Source: Isoptericola luteus
GTDB taxonomy: Bacteria; Actinomycetota; Actinomycetes; Actinomycetales; Cellulomonadaceae
Reading direction: 5' to 3'
Length of the DNA stretch: 64,000 nt
Assembly (NCBI RefSeq): GCF_020297055.1
Contig: NZ_JAIXCQ010000001.1
Span: 321,610-385,609, forward strand
Position numbers and translations under genes: made by a program
Shown: piece by piece, positions 1 through 8,842 of the stretch
Position numbering within the stretch: the stretch's first letter is position 1
Layout of the letters: each line of letters begins with the position of its first letter
The notes under the pieces: model-generated
Database searches by the model: none
What the model was told of the DNA's origin: nothing
Seen by the model: only the letters and a program-made list of their open reading frames with translations

Positions 1-88
1 GGCGCCGCGGGGCGGCCGTGCGCGCCGGGCCCCCGGGGCCCCCCCCGCGGGGGGGGGGGGGGGGGGGGGGCCCCCCCCCCCCGCCCCT
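1..88. other. Homopolymeric G/C stretch at window start
   Basis: There are 22 consecutive G at 49-70 followed by 12 consecutive C at 71-82, preceded by further C/G-only sequence. Nothing coding is visible. Runs this long are rare even in very GC-rich actinomycetes. This most likely marks a contig end or a sequencing/assembly artefact rather than a biological element. Confidence 0.6.
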
Positions 89-102
89 GTGGTGCTCGGA
101 CG

Positions 103-537
103 TCAGTTGTGGTGGCCGTTCGGCGCGGTGCTCGTGTCGAGGTCGAAGCCGGGATCCTCGTCGACGATGTCGAGGAGCTCGCCGATGCGGGTGACCTCCA
201 GCAGGAAGCGCACGGTCGGCGGTGCGCGGAGCACGCGGACGCGGTGGGAGCTGCGCGACGCGAGCCGGGCGAGGAACGCCACGCCCGAGGAGTCCATGAA
301 CGTCACGTGGTGCGCGTCGATCTCGACAGGCAGGCCGGAGTCCTCGGCGTCGCTGATCGCCTCGCTCAGCTCGGGGCCGATGTCGGCGTCGATCTCCCCC
401 GAGAGCACCACCCGCGCGCGGGAGGTGCCGACGAGGACGTGCACGCTGGCGGGGTCGCCCAGCTCGGGCGGGGCGTCGTCGTCCGGCGTCTCGGTGGGCA
501 GGGGGCCACGCGAGGTCGGTGTCGATCCGTCGTGCAC
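103..537 (-). CDS. STAS-domain anti-sigma factor antagonist
   Basis: A protein of about 144 residues with one STAS domain in the C-terminal two thirds, including the helix/loop motif TFMDSSGVAFLARL around the Ser/Thr that a cognate kinase would phosphorylate. Proteins of this type bind anti-sigma kinases and release alternative sigma factors. The N-terminal ~40 residues are Pro/Asp-rich and probably disordered. I chose the GTG at 537 because AGAGGAG lies just upstream; a second in-frame GTG at 552 is possible. It is divergent from the PAS-GAF-phosphatase gene at 654, which fits a partner-switching pair in which that phosphatase or its kinase domain acts on this protein. No sigma factor gene is visible nearby. 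Confidence 0.85.
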   Translation of the reverse strand: MHDGSTPTSRGPLPTETPDDDAPPELGDPASVHVLVGTSRARVVLSGEIDADIGPELSEAISDAEDSGLPVEIDAHHVTFMDSSGVAFLARLASRSSHRVRVLRAPPTVRFLLEVTRIGELLDIVDEDPGFDLDTSTAPNGHHN

Positions 538-653
538 GATGCTCCTCTCCACGCGCCGGGGCGCTCGCCTCGTATCTCGGCGGACACCAATCTACGGTTG
601 AATGACCAGCAAGAACACCAACCAGGACGGGAAACCACGGTAGCGGAGGCATT

Positions 654-2840
654 ATGACCGAATCATCCGGTCCTGTGCCCCCGGTTTCCGAGGGTCTGCT
701 CGGGGCCGCGCTGCTCGACGCGATACTTCCGGTCTTCGTGACGGGCTCCTGGGACGACGGGATGCCGGTGCTGTGGGTCAACCCCGCGTTCACCGAGTCC
801 ACCGGGATCAGCACCGACGACATGAACCGACGAGGGATCCACCCCCTCCTGACCCTGGTCGAGGACGACCCGGACCGGGAGCCGGGGCAGGCCTCGCTGC
901 GCGCCGGCAAGCCGACCGAGCGGATGATCCGCGGGCAGCGGGCGAACGGCGCGCCCACCTGGTGGCACGTCTCGATGTCGCCGATCCCCGACGGCGACGG
1001 GTCCGTGCGGATGTGGCTCGGGGCGGCCACCGACGTCTCCACCTACGTCCAGCGTCACGCCGCACAGCTTGCGTCCCTGGAGTTCGAGCGGCGGGAGCGC
1101 GCCGACCTCGACCTCGTCGCCCAGACGTCCGAGCTCCTCGGGGACCTCGAGTACCCGTACGCCCTGCGGGACATCGCCGACCTGCTGCGCGCACTGGTCC
1201 CCTGGGCGGGCTTCTACCTCAACGACGACGGCCTGATGTTCGCCGACGGCGTCGACGTCGCGTCGCCGCCGAGCGGACGGGGCAGGCGGCACACCCGTTA
1301 CGTGCCCGAGTCACCCGTGCTCGCCCACCAGGGAGACCAGCTCGGCGACGACGCCGCGGGCGTCCGCGCCAGCGTCGACCAGGTCCAGGACCTTCTCGAC
1401 GGCGTCGTCGACGGCCCGGTCCTGCTGGAGCTCGACGGTCGGTTCCCCGCGCACTCGGCGTCCGGCTGGCTGCGTCGCGACCTGGTGCGCAGGATCGTCG
1501 AGGAGACGGGCGTGATCCCGCGCTCGGTCGTCGTGCACGGCGTCGCGGGCCGGCGCCGGGTGCTGGGTCTGGTGGCGAGCTGGCACGGCGCGGGCACCGC
1601 CGTCGACGGGCTGGTGGGCCCCGACCCCGACGAGATCCCCGCCGAGCCGCAGCACGTGTTCACCGTGATCGAGGTCGTGGCGCGGCGCGCGGGCACCGCC
1701 ATCGACAACGCCCGCCTGTACGCGCGCGAGCACCGGCTCGCGGAGGCGCTGCAGCGGGCGATGCTGCCCGAGCAGGCCGAGGTGCCCGGGCTCGACGTCT
1801 GGACGTACTACGCGCCGAACGCGGAGCACGCCCAGGTGGGCGGGGACTGGTACGACGTGCTGCAGATCACCGAGGGCACGGTCGGCCTCGTCGTGGGCGA
1901 CGTCGTCGGGCACGACGTCGAGGCGGCGGCCGCGATGGGCCAGCTGCGGTCGGTCGTGCGGTCCTACGCGTTCGAGCTCGCGACCCCGGGCGTCGTCGTC
2001 GACCGGGTGGACCAGCTCGTCACCGGCATGCGGATCCCGCGCTCGGCATCCATGGTCTACGCCACCCTGCGCCACGAGCCGGACGGCGACGTGTGGGCCG
2101 TCCAGTACACGCGGGCGGGTCACCTGCCGCCGCTGCTGCTGCGTGACGGCACGGTCACCCAGCTCGCCGACGCCGGCGGGTCACTCATCGGGTTCGGGTC
2201 CAAGCCGCGAGCCACCGCCCGGGCCGAGCTGCGCCGCGGCGACGTCCTGCTGTTCTACACGGACGGGCTCATCGAGCGGCGCGACCGGTCGCTCAAGGTC
2301 GGGCTCGACGCGCTCATCGAGACCTCCGCGCGCATCACCGCACGCGACGCCGCGGGCGTGGGCGAGGAGCTGCTCTCCCGGCTCGCGGACGCCCCCGAGG
2401 ACGACGTCGCGCTCGTCGTCGTCCGCGTCCCCGACCCGGTCGTGGACGCCGAGGTGCAGCCGCTCAGCCCGCGCTCGCGGCGCTGGCTGCTGCCGAGCGA
2501 GCCCGCGTCCATCGGCCGGGCGCGGCACGCCGTGCTGCGCACCTGCCAGGCCTGGGGCCTGCCGGAGTCCGCCTCCGCCGAGCTCGTGGTGTCCGAGCTC
2601 GTCGCGAACGGCGTGCTGCACGGCTGGGGGAACATCGCGCTGCGGCTCTTCGACACCGGCGACGGGCTGCGCATCGAGGTGGAGGACTCCAACCCGGCGC
2701 CGCCCGTCACCACCGACGGCCACCCCAACCGGCTGGGCGGGTTCGGCATGCAGATCGTCGAGCGGCTCGCGGACTGGGGCTGGCGGCCCGCCGGGTCGGG
2801 CAAGCTCGTGTGGGCCAAGCTGCGCCCGACCGGCGCCTGA
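654..2840 (+). CDS. PAS-GAF-PP2C(SpoIIE)-HATPase signalling protein (RsbU-like)
   Basis: A 728-residue multidomain regulator. Residues ~20-135 resemble a PAS sensor and ~160-370 a GAF-like region. Residues ~375-590 form a SpoIIE/PP2C phosphatase with the metal-binding motif VGGDWYDV near 394, VVGDVVGHD and LLFYTDGLIERRD. Residues ~605-728 form a GHKL ATPase of the anti-sigma kinase type, with SELVVSELVANGVLHG near 642 and a GGFGMQIVERLADWG lid. Phosphatase and kinase activities on an STAS partner are therefore fused in one chain, as is common in Streptomyces relatives. The ATG has a good upstream GCGGAGG. It is cytoplasmic with no membrane segment. The divergent STAS gene at 103-537 and the one at 3477 are candidate substrates. 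Confidence 0.9.
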   Translation: MTESSGPVPPVSEGLLGAALLDAILPVFVTGSWDDGMPVLWVNPAFTESTGISTDDMNRRGIHPLLTLVEDDPDREPGQASLRAGKPTERMIRGQRANGAPTWWHVSMSPIPDGDGSVRMWLGAATDVSTYVQRHAAQLASLEFERRERADLDLVAQTSELLGDLEYPYALRDIADLLRALVPWAGFYLNDDGLMFADGVDVASPPSGRGRRHTRYVPESPVLAHQGDQLGDDAAGVRASVDQVQDLLDGVVDGPVLLELDGRFPAHSASGWLRRDLVRRIVEETGVIPRSVVVHGVAGRRRVLGLVASWHGAGTAVDGLVGPDPDEIPAEPQHVFTVIEVVARRAGTAIDNARLYAREHRLAEALQRAMLPEQAEVPGLDVWTYYAPNAEHAQVGGDWYDVLQITEGTVGLVVGDVVGHDVEAAAAMGQLRSVVRSYAFELATPGVVVDRVDQLVTGMRIPRSASMVYATLRHEPDGDVWAVQYTRAGHLPPLLLRDGTVTQLADAGGSLIGFGSKPRATARAELRRGDVLLFYTDGLIERRDRSLKVGLDALIETSARITARDAAGVGEELLSRLADAPEDDVALVVVRVPDPVVDAEVQPLSPRSRRWLLPSEPASIGRARHAVLRTCQAWGLPESASAELVVSELVANGVLHGWGNIALRLFDTGDGLRIEVEDSNPAPPVTTDGHPNRLGGFGMQIVERLADWGWRPAGSGKLVWAKLRPTGA

Positions 2841-2871
2841 GCCGCCGGTCCGCCGGGCACGTCGATCCGCC

Positions 2872-2907
2872 GGTCGGGCCGGCTCAGCCGGTCGGGCCGG
2901 CTCAGCC
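2872..2907 (+). repeat. Tandem 18-bp repeat, two copies
   Basis: GGTCGGGCCGGCTCAGCC occurs twice in direct succession, with further degenerate CCGGTTCGGCTC copies up to 2936. The unit contains the reversed stop codon and last bases of the DUF3151 gene that ends at 2934, so it looks like tandem slippage of that gene end into the convergent intergenic gap. Confidence 0.7.
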
Positions 2908-2933
2908 CGCCGGTTCGGCTCGGCCGGTTCGGC

Positions 2934-3413
2934 TCAGCCGGCGACGAGGGCGCGAACCTCCTCGGGAGACGTGCCGGAGTCGCGCAGGAACTGGGCGCAC
3001 CGCTCAGACTCCTCCTCCTCGCCGATGAGGTGAGCGGCCCGCGACAGGGCGAGCAGCGCGCGCAGGAAGCCCTGGTTGGGCTCGTGGTCGGCGGGGACCG
3101 GCCCTTGGCCGCGCCAGCCGGCACGCCGCAGGGCGTCGAGCCCGCGGTGGTAGCCCGTGCGGGCGTAGGCGTACGCCGTCACGGCGCGGACCGTGCCGGG
3201 ACCCTGTGTGTCGGCCGCTGCGTCGTCGGCGGCCGGGTCGCCGAGCGTCTGCTCGGCGAGCACGGCCCACGCGAGGCACGACGCCGGGTGGTCTGCGGCG
3301 AGCCGCGCCGGGTCCTCGCCGGTCTCGAGGCCCTCGCGCACCTGCGGGTGGTCGTCGGGCAGGAGCGTGGGCGGCGGGCCGGCGAGAAGGTCGCGCTGAG
3401 GGTGAGAGGTCAT
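2934..3413 (-). CDS. DUF3151 domain-containing protein
   Basis: A 159-residue soluble protein starting MTSHPQRDLLAG, with the conserved ALRRAGWRGQGPVP and NQGFLRALLAL segments of the actinobacterial DUF3151 family. The function is unknown. The family is typically found close to purA, and here it lies about 560 bp upstream of purA in the opposite orientation. The helical C-terminus with repeated Glu (GEEEESERCAQFL) suggests a TPR-like helical fold, which is inference. The ATG at 3413 is the start that matches the family length. Confidence 0.85.
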   Translation of the reverse strand: MTSHPQRDLLAGPPPTLLPDDHPQVREGLETGEDPARLAADHPASCLAWAVLAEQTLGDPAADDAAADTQGPGTVRAVTAYAYARTGYHRGLDALRRAGWRGQGPVPADHEPNQGFLRALLALSRAAHLIGEEEESERCAQFLRDSGTSPEEVRALVAG

Positions 3414-3464
3414 GCGCCCATTGTGGCCCGGTCGTTCGAGCCGCCGTTCCGGGCCGGTCGCAGG

Positions 3465-3470
3465 TACTCT
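3465..3470 (+). promoter_or_regulatory. Candidate -10 box (TACTCT) of a leaderless transcript
   Basis: TACTCT ends six bases before the ATG at 3477, with no ribosome binding site between. This spacing puts the transcription start at the A of the start codon, so the STAS gene mRNA is probably leaderless. Confidence 0.5.
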
Positions 3471-3476
3471 CGGCAC

Positions 3477-3848
3477 ATGATCGAGATCGCGACGTCCTCG
3501 ACGACGACGACGCTCGTGATCGCCGGTGACCTCGACCTGGCCGAACGCGACCAGTTCCCGGAGATCGCGGCGCGCGTGGTCGGCCTGCGCCGCCAGCTCC
3601 TCGTCATCGACATGTGCCGGGTGACCTTCATGGACTCGACCGGAGCGGCGTTCCTCATCTCGCTGGCCGACTCGGGGCGCAAGCGCGGCGGGGCCACGGT
3701 GCTGCGCGGCGCTGACGAGCGGGACCTGTTCGTGCTCGAGGTCTGCGGGGCGCTCGACCTGTTCCGCATCGACCGCGACCACCGCTGCGAGTCCTCGACG
3801 CCCGCCGCGGGGTCGGCCCACCGGCCGGTCTCTCACCCGCCCGCCTGA
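3477..3848 (+). CDS. STAS-domain protein, second anti-sigma antagonist
   Basis: A 123-residue protein whose first ~100 residues are a STAS domain ([15 protein letters not shown], then [17 protein letters not shown] with the phosphorylatable Ser/Thr), followed by a short unstructured tail. The role is probably a partner of a GHKL anti-sigma kinase such as the one at 654-2840. It lacks a Shine-Dalgarno sequence. It sits between DUF3151 and purA and is transcribed towards purA, with a 127-bp gap. Confidence 0.85.
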   Translation: MIEIATSSTTTTLVIAGDLDLAERDQFPEIAARVVGLRRQLLVIDMCRVTFMDSTGAAFLISLADSGRKRGGATVLRGADERDLFVLEVCGALDLFRIDRDHRCESSTPAAGSAHRPVSHPPA

Positions 3849-3880
3849 GCGTCGCCGCTGGCCGCCAGGTCATGGACGGG

Positions 3881-3886
3881 TAAACT
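3881..3886 (+). promoter_or_regulatory. Candidate purA -10 box (TAAACT)
   Basis: TAAACT lies about 90 bases upstream of the purA start and fits the actinobacterial TANNNT consensus. No convincing -35 is visible. Similar TAGACT boxes lie 112-125 bases ahead of purS and purL. Confidence 0.4.
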
Positions 3887-3975
3887 CGGGCCCGGCCCGA
3901 CCGCCGGCGTGGAGACCAGCTGCCGCCAGGTGTCTCGCCGGGCCGTGTCGACAGTTCGAGGAGAGTGGGAATCCC

Positions 3976-5271
3976 ATGCCAGCCGTGGTGCTCGTCGGTG
4001 CTCAGTGGGGCGATGAGGGCAAGGGGAAGGCGACCGACCTCCTCGGCTCCCGTGTCGACTACGTCGTGAAGTTCAACGGCGGCAACAACGCGGGGCACAC
4101 GGTGGTCATCGGCGACGAGAAGTACGCCCTGCACCTGCTGCCGTCGGGCATCCTCTCGCCGGGCGTGGTCCCGGTGATCGGCAACGGCGTGGTCGTCGAC
4201 ATCGACGTCCTCTTCGAGGAGCTCGACGCGCTGAACTCGCGCGGCGTCGACACGTCCCGGCTGCTGGTCTCGTCGCAGGCGCACGTCATCGCCGGATACC
4301 ACCGCACCCTCGACAAGGTCACGGAGCGGTTCCTCGGCAAGCGCCGCATCGGCACCACCGGCCGCGGCATCGGTCCCGCCTACGCGGACAAGATCAACCG
4401 CGTGGGCCTGCGGATCGCGGACCTCTTCGACCCGAAGATCCTCACCGAGAAGGTCGAGGGCTCCCTCGACCAGAAGAACCACCTGCTGGTGAAGGTCTAC
4501 AACCGCCGCGCCGTCGACGTGAACGAGACGGTGGACGAGCTGCTGGCCCACGCCGAGCGGCTCAAGCCTATGGTGGCCAACACGCCGCTGGTGCTCAACC
4601 AGGCGCTGGACGCGAACAAGACGGTCCTCTTCGAGGCCGGCCAGGCCACGATGCTCGACGTCGACCACGGCACCTACCCGTTCGTCACGTCGTCGAGCGC
4701 GACCGCCGGCGGGGCCGTGACCGGCTCCGGCATCGGCCCCACCCGCGTGGACTCGGTCATCGGCGTCATCAAGGCGTACACGACGCGCGTCGGCGAGGGA
4801 CCGTTCCCCACCGAGCTGTTCGACGCGCAGGGCGAGTACCTGCTCAAGACCGGCGGGGAGTACGGCGTCACCACCGGCCGCGCGCGCCGCTGCGGCTGGT
4901 TCGACTCCGTCATCGCCCGGTACGCGTCGCGCATCAACGGCCTCACCGACCTCGTGGTCACCAAGCTCGACGTGCTGACCGGCATCGAGAAGGTGCCGGT
5001 CTGCGTGGCGTACGACGTCGACGGCACCCGCTACGACGAGATGCCCGACGACCAGACCGCGTACCACCACGCGAAGCCGATCTACGAGGAGATGCCCGGC
5101 TGGTGGGAGGACATCTCCGGCGCGCGCACCATCGAGGACCTGCCCGCGAACGCGCAGGCGTACCTCACGCGGCTCGAGGAGCTGTCGGGCTGCCGGATCT
5201 CGGCCGTGGGCGTCGGCCCCCGCCGCGACGAGATCATCGGGGTGCACGACCTCATCCACGGCCGCGGATGA
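3976..5271 (+). CDS. purA: Adenylosuccinate synthase
   Basis: A 431-residue enzyme that condenses IMP with aspartate using GTP, the first step from IMP to AMP. The N-terminus carries the P-loop-like [14 protein letters not shown], then [11 protein letters not shown], and [13 protein letters not shown] follows near residue 130. The GTP-binding NKVD-type region is seen as TKLDVLTG near 330. Length and order match PurA. A GAGGAGAG ribosome site precedes the ATG. The next gene starts inside its stop codon, so the pair is translationally coupled. Confidence 0.97.
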   Translation: MPAVVLVGAQWGDEGKGKATDLLGSRVDYVVKFNGGNNAGHTVVIGDEKYALHLLPSGILSPGVVPVIGNGVVVDIDVLFEELDALNSRGVDTSRLLVSSQAHVIAGYHRTLDKVTERFLGKRRIGTTGRGIGPAYADKINRVGLRIADLFDPKILTEKVEGSLDQKNHLLVKVYNRRAVDVNETVDELLAHAERLKPMVANTPLVLNQALDANKTVLFEAGQATMLDVDHGTYPFVTSSSATAGGAVTGSGIGPTRVDSVIGVIKAYTTRVGEGPFPTELFDAQGEYLLKTGGEYGVTTGRARRCGWFDSVIARYASRINGLTDLVVTKLDVLTGIEKVPVCVAYDVDGTRYDEMPDDQTAYHHAKPIYEEMPGWWEDISGARTIEDLPANAQAYLTRLEELSGCRISAVGVGPRRDEIIGVHDLIHGRG

Positions 5272-5984
5272 GCGGCCCGACGGCCGCCGTCGTCGCCGCG
5301 CTCGCCCCCACCGGGGTGCTGCGCGCGGTGATCAACCTGGGCAACCCCGTGCTGGCGCAGGGCACCGCCGGCACGCCGTCCGGAGTGACCGTCGACCTGG
5401 CGCACGAGATCGCCCGCCGCCTCGGGGTCGACGCCGCGCTGTCGTGCGTCGACGCCGCGCGGCACTCGTTCGCGGCCGTCGCCGAGGGGCGTGCGGACGT
5501 CGGGTTCCTCGCCGTCGAGCCCGCTCGGGCCGCGCAGGTCGCGTTCACGGAGCCGTACGCGCTCATCGAGGGCGTGTACGCCGTGCCCGCGGGCTCGCCG
5601 GTGCGCGTGGCGGACGACGTCGACCGGCCCGGCGTGCGGGTGGGCGTCAAGGAGGGGTCGGCGTACGACCTGTTCCTCACGCGCACGCTGACCCGCGCGG
5701 AGGTGGTGCGCGGGATCGACGGCACGCAGGTCTTCGAGGCCGAGGGCCTGGACGTCGCGGCCGGGATCCGGCAGCCGCTGACCCGGTACGCGGACGCCCA
5801 CGGGCTGCGCGTCGTCGAGCCGCGGTTCACCGAGATCCGGCAGGCGGTGGCGACGGCCCGCGACCAGGACCCGGCCGCCGTCGCCTGGCTGGCGGCGCTC
5901 GTCGAGGAGCTGCGGGCCGACGGGTTCGTCGCGGCGTCGCTCGGCCGCTCCGGCCAGGACGCCACCGTCCCGACGATCGGCTAG
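5268..5984 (+). CDS. Family 3 solute-binding-like protein without signal peptide
   Basis: A 238-residue protein resembling the amino-acid ABC transporter binding domain (SBP_bac_3): [12 protein letters not shown], then [42 protein letters not shown], and [14 protein letters not shown] at the hinge. There is no signal peptide or lipobox, so it is predicted to be cytoplasmic, unlike normal binding proteins. Its ATG overlaps the purA stop codon (ATGA), indicating coupled expression. No transporter permease is adjacent. It may sense a small molecule inside the cell or be a moonlighting remnant; the function is not known. Confidence 0.75.
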   Translation: MSGPTAAVVAALAPTGVLRAVINLGNPVLAQGTAGTPSGVTVDLAHEIARRLGVDAALSCVDAARHSFAAVAEGRADVGFLAVEPARAAQVAFTEPYALIEGVYAVPAGSPVRVADDVDRPGVRVGVKEGSAYDLFLTRTLTRAEVVRGIDGTQVFEAEGLDVAAGIRQPLTRYADAHGLRVVEPRFTEIRQAVATARDQDPAAVAWLAALVEELRADGFVAASLGRSGQDATVPTIG

Positions 5985-5993
5985 GCCCGCTGG

Positions 5994-6365
5994 TCAGGAG
6001 CGGCCCTGCGACGGGGGCTCGGCCACCGCGTCGGCCCACACTTCCACGATCTCGTGGAGCAGGCCGTCCGGTCCTGCCGTGGCGAACGTCGCGACATGGT
6101 AGACGTCGTCGCTCGCTCCCGTCGCGTCGCTCACGCGGGCGCGCAGCGCGCCCCGGGCGCCCCCGTCCACGACGTCCTGCTGCTCGAACCGCCACGCGCC
6201 CGGGTAGTCGCGGTTGAGCGCCACGAAGCCGTCCCGGTCGAACTCCTCGCCGGTGTGCACGTAGCGGGCGCGGAAGTCTGGCGCGAGCAGGGCGGCGAGG
6301 CCGGCCCAGTCCTGCGCGTCGATGCGGTCGGAGAACGTGCGGAGCAGCTGCGCGGCGGTCGTCAT
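5994..6365 (-). CDS. SnoaL/NTF2-like nuclear-transport-factor-fold protein
   Basis: A 123-residue protein with the typical N-terminal helix (TFSDRIDAQDWAGLAALLAPDF), a middle segment like other SnoaL-like polyketide-cyclase/steroid-isomerase folds, and the strand-rich C-terminus VYHVATFATAGPDGLLHEI. The fold is recognisable but gives no specific substrate. It is convergent with the preceding gene and divergent from purD. The start at 6365 has no strong ribosome site. Confidence 0.7.
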   Translation of the reverse strand: MTTAAQLLRTFSDRIDAQDWAGLAALLAPDFRARYVHTGEEFDRDGFVALNRDYPGAWRFEQQDVVDGGARGALRARVSDATGASDDVYHVATFATAGPDGLLHEIVEVWADAVAEPPSQGRS

Positions 6366-6411
6366 GGGGCCAGCATGGTGGTCGCCACCGACGCCCGGCC
6401 CCCGCGCCTCC

Positions 6412-6417
6412 TACACT
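6412..6417 (+). promoter_or_regulatory. Candidate -10 box (TACACT) for leaderless purD
   Basis: TACACT ends eight bases before the purD GTG and no Shine-Dalgarno lies between, so transcription probably begins at or within two bases of the start codon. Confidence 0.5.
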
Positions 6418-6425
6418 GGGCGCCT

Positions 6426-7721
6426 GTGAAGATCCTCGTCGTCGGGAACGGTGCCCGCGAGCACGCCATCGTCCACGCCCTCGGGTCCGAGGAACCGGCC
6501 CACGAGCTGCACGCCGCCCCCGGCAACCCGGGCATGGCGGCGCAGGCGGAGCTGCACCCGGTGGACGCGAACGACGGCCGCGCCGTCGCCGCCCTCGCGC
6601 GCTCGCTCGGGGTCGACCTCGTGGTCGTGGGCCCCGAGGCGCCGCTGGTCGCCGGGGTGGCTGACGCCGTCCGCGAGGCCGGGCTGCCCGTCTTCGGACC
6701 CTCGGCGGAGGCAGCGCGCCTCGAGGGCTCCAAGGCCTTCGCCAAGGACGTCATGGCCGCGGCGAACGTGCCGACCGCGATGGCGCACGTGTGCACGACC
6801 GTCGAGCAGGTCGCCGAGGCGCTGGACGCCTTCGGCGCACCGTACGTCGTCAAGGACGACGGTCTCGCCGCTGGCAAGGGCGTCGTCGTGACGTCGGACC
6901 GCGAGGTGGCGCTCGAGCACGCCCGCGAGGCGTTGGCGGCGCGCGGCGACGAGGGACAGGTCGTGGTCGAGGAATACCTCGACGGGCCTGAGGTGTCGCT
7001 CTTTTGCCTGTGCGACGGGGCGACCGTGGTGCCGATGGTGCCGGCCCAGGACTTCAAGCGCGTGGGCGACGACGACGCCGGCCCGAACACCGGCGGCATG
7101 GGCGCGTACACCCCGCTGGACTGGGCGCCGTCCGGCCTCGTGGCCGAGGTGGTCGACCGCATCGCGCAGCCCACCGTGGACGAGATGGCGCGCCGCGGCA
7201 CCCCGTTCTCCGGCGTGCTGTACGTGGGGCTGGCGCTCACCTCCCGCGGCACCCGCGTGGTCGAGTTCAACGCCCGCTTCGGCGACCCCGAGATCCAGAC
7301 CGTGCTCGCGCGCCTGCGCACCCCGCTGTCGGGCGTGCTGCTCGCCGCCGCCACCGGCCGCCTCGACGCCATCGAGCCGCTGCGCTGGTCCGACGACGCC
7401 GTGGTGAACGTCGTCGTCGCCTCGGCGGGCTACCCCGAGGCGCCTCGCAAGGGCGACGCGATCACGGGGATCGAGGCCGCGCAGGCGCTCGACGGCGTCC
7501 ACGTGCTGCACGCGGGCACGGCGCGGTCCGACGACGGCGGGCTCCGCTCCGCCGGCGGGCGCGTGCTGTCCGTCGTGGCGCGGGGGGCCGACCTCGCGGC
7601 CGCGCGGGCGGCGGCGTACCGGGGCGTCGCGCTGATCGGCCTGGACGGGTCGCACCACCGCAGCGACATCGCGCTGAAGGCCGAGCGCGGCGAGGTCACC
7701 GTTCCCCCTGCAGGTGTGTGA
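6426..7721 (+). CDS. purD: Phosphoribosylamine-glycine ligase (GARS)
   Basis: A 431-residue ATP-grasp enzyme catalysing the second step of IMP synthesis, joining glycine to phosphoribosylamine. It starts KILVVGNGAREHAIV, with GPEAPLVAGVADA, the ATP-grasp loops DGLAAGKGVVV and VVEEYLDGPEVSLF, and NARFGDPEIQ near the metal site. The GTG at 6426 directly precedes the conserved N-terminus; open reading continues upstream but is not PurD-like. It is followed by purC after 164 bp. Confidence 0.96.
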   Translation: MKILVVGNGAREHAIVHALGSEEPAHELHAAPGNPGMAAQAELHPVDANDGRAVAALARSLGVDLVVVGPEAPLVAGVADAVREAGLPVFGPSAEAARLEGSKAFAKDVMAAANVPTAMAHVCTTVEQVAEALDAFGAPYVVKDDGLAAGKGVVVTSDREVALEHAREALAARGDEGQVVVEEYLDGPEVSLFCLCDGATVVPMVPAQDFKRVGDDDAGPNTGGMGAYTPLDWAPSGLVAEVVDRIAQPTVDEMARRGTPFSGVLYVGLALTSRGTRVVEFNARFGDPEIQTVLARLRTPLSGVLLAAATGRLDAIEPLRWSDDAVVNVVVASAGYPEAPRKGDAITGIEAAQALDGVHVLHAGTARSDDGGLRSAGGRVLSVVARGADLAAARAAAYRGVALIGLDGSHHRSDIALKAERGEVTVPPAGV

Positions 7722-7885
7722 AACCGGGCTGAGGGGCGGTGTGGAAACGGGAGTAGCGCGCAGCGCAGGCGTCCTGGTTCCACCAAGGGGAGCTCGCTGC
7801 CTGCTCGGTGAGCGCACCTGGGCGATGCCGATCTCGTCGATCTGGCGGTGAGCAGCGCGGCACGGACGTCTGGAAGGATGTGCCC

Positions 7886-8818
7886 GTGACTGACACCCTC
7901 GAGCTGCCGGGCTGGCGGCACGTCTACTCCGGCAAGGTGCGCGACCTCTACGAGCCGGACCTGCCGGCGCTAGGCGGGGTGCACCCGCTCGGCGACGTCG
8001 TGCTCGTCGTGGCGTCGGACCGCATCTCCGCGCACGACCACGTCCTCGACCCGGGCATCCCGGACAAGGGCGCGGTGCTCACCCAGCTCAGCCTGTGGTG
8101 GTTCGACCAGCTGCGCGACGTCGTGGACAACCACGTCGTGTCCACCGCGGCCAGCGCGGAGCCGGGTGACGGCCTGGTGCCGGACGCCGTCCTGGGCCGC
8201 GCCATGATCTGCCGCCGCCTGCAGATGTTCCCGGTCGAGTGCGTGGCCCGCGGCTACCTCACCGGCTCCGGCCTGGCGGAGTACCGGGAGAACGGCCAGG
8301 TCACCGGCATCCCGCTGCCCGCGGGCCTCGTCGACGGGTCGCGGCTGCCCGAGCCGATCTTCACCCCGGCCACGAAGGCCGAGGTGGGCGAGCACGACGA
8401 GAACGTCCCGTTCGCCGAGGTGGCGCGCCGGATCGGGGACGAGGCCGCGGGGCGGCTGCGCGACCTCACCCTGACGGTCTACGCGCGGGCCGAGCAGATC
8501 GCGCGCGAGCGCGGCATCATCCTCGCGGACACGAAGCTGGAGTTCGGCGTCGACCCGGCCACCGGTGCGATCCTGCTCGGTGACGAGGTCCTCACGCCCG
8601 ACTCGTCGCGCTTCTGGCCGGCCGACCTGTGGTCGCCGGGCCGCTCGCAGCCGAGCTTCGACAAGCAGGACGTCCGCGACTGGCTCACGTCGCCGGCCTC
8701 CGGCTGGGACCGGGCGTCGGACACGCCGCCCCCCGCCCTGCCCGACGCCGTCGTGCAGCGCACGCGGGACCGCTACCTCGAGGCGTACGAACGCCTCACG
8801 GGCACGCCGCTGTACTGA
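7886..8818 (+). CDS. purC: Phosphoribosylaminoimidazole-succinocarboxamide synthase
   Basis: A 310-residue SAICAR synthetase joining CAIR and aspartate with ATP. Motifs are HVYSGKVRDLYE at the N-terminus, VASDRISAHDHVL, RRLQMFPVECVARGYLTGSG and LADTKLEFGVD followed by DEVLTPDSSRFWP, all typical of the family. The GTG start at 7886 has GGAAGG upstream. It lies downstream of purD in the same direction and is convergent with the membrane protein gene ending at 8843. Confidence 0.97.
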   Translation: MTDTLELPGWRHVYSGKVRDLYEPDLPALGGVHPLGDVVLVVASDRISAHDHVLDPGIPDKGAVLTQLSLWWFDQLRDVVDNHVVSTAASAEPGDGLVPDAVLGRAMICRRLQMFPVECVARGYLTGSGLAEYRENGQVTGIPLPAGLVDGSRLPEPIFTPATKAEVGEHDENVPFAEVARRIGDEAAGRLRDLTLTVYARAEQIARERGIILADTKLEFGVDPATGAILLGDEVLTPDSSRFWPADLWSPGRSQPSFDKQDVRDWLTSPASGWDRASDTPPPALPDAVVQRTRDRYLEAYERLTGTPLY

Positions 8819-8842
8819 GGGCGCGGGCCGGCGCTGCGTGAG

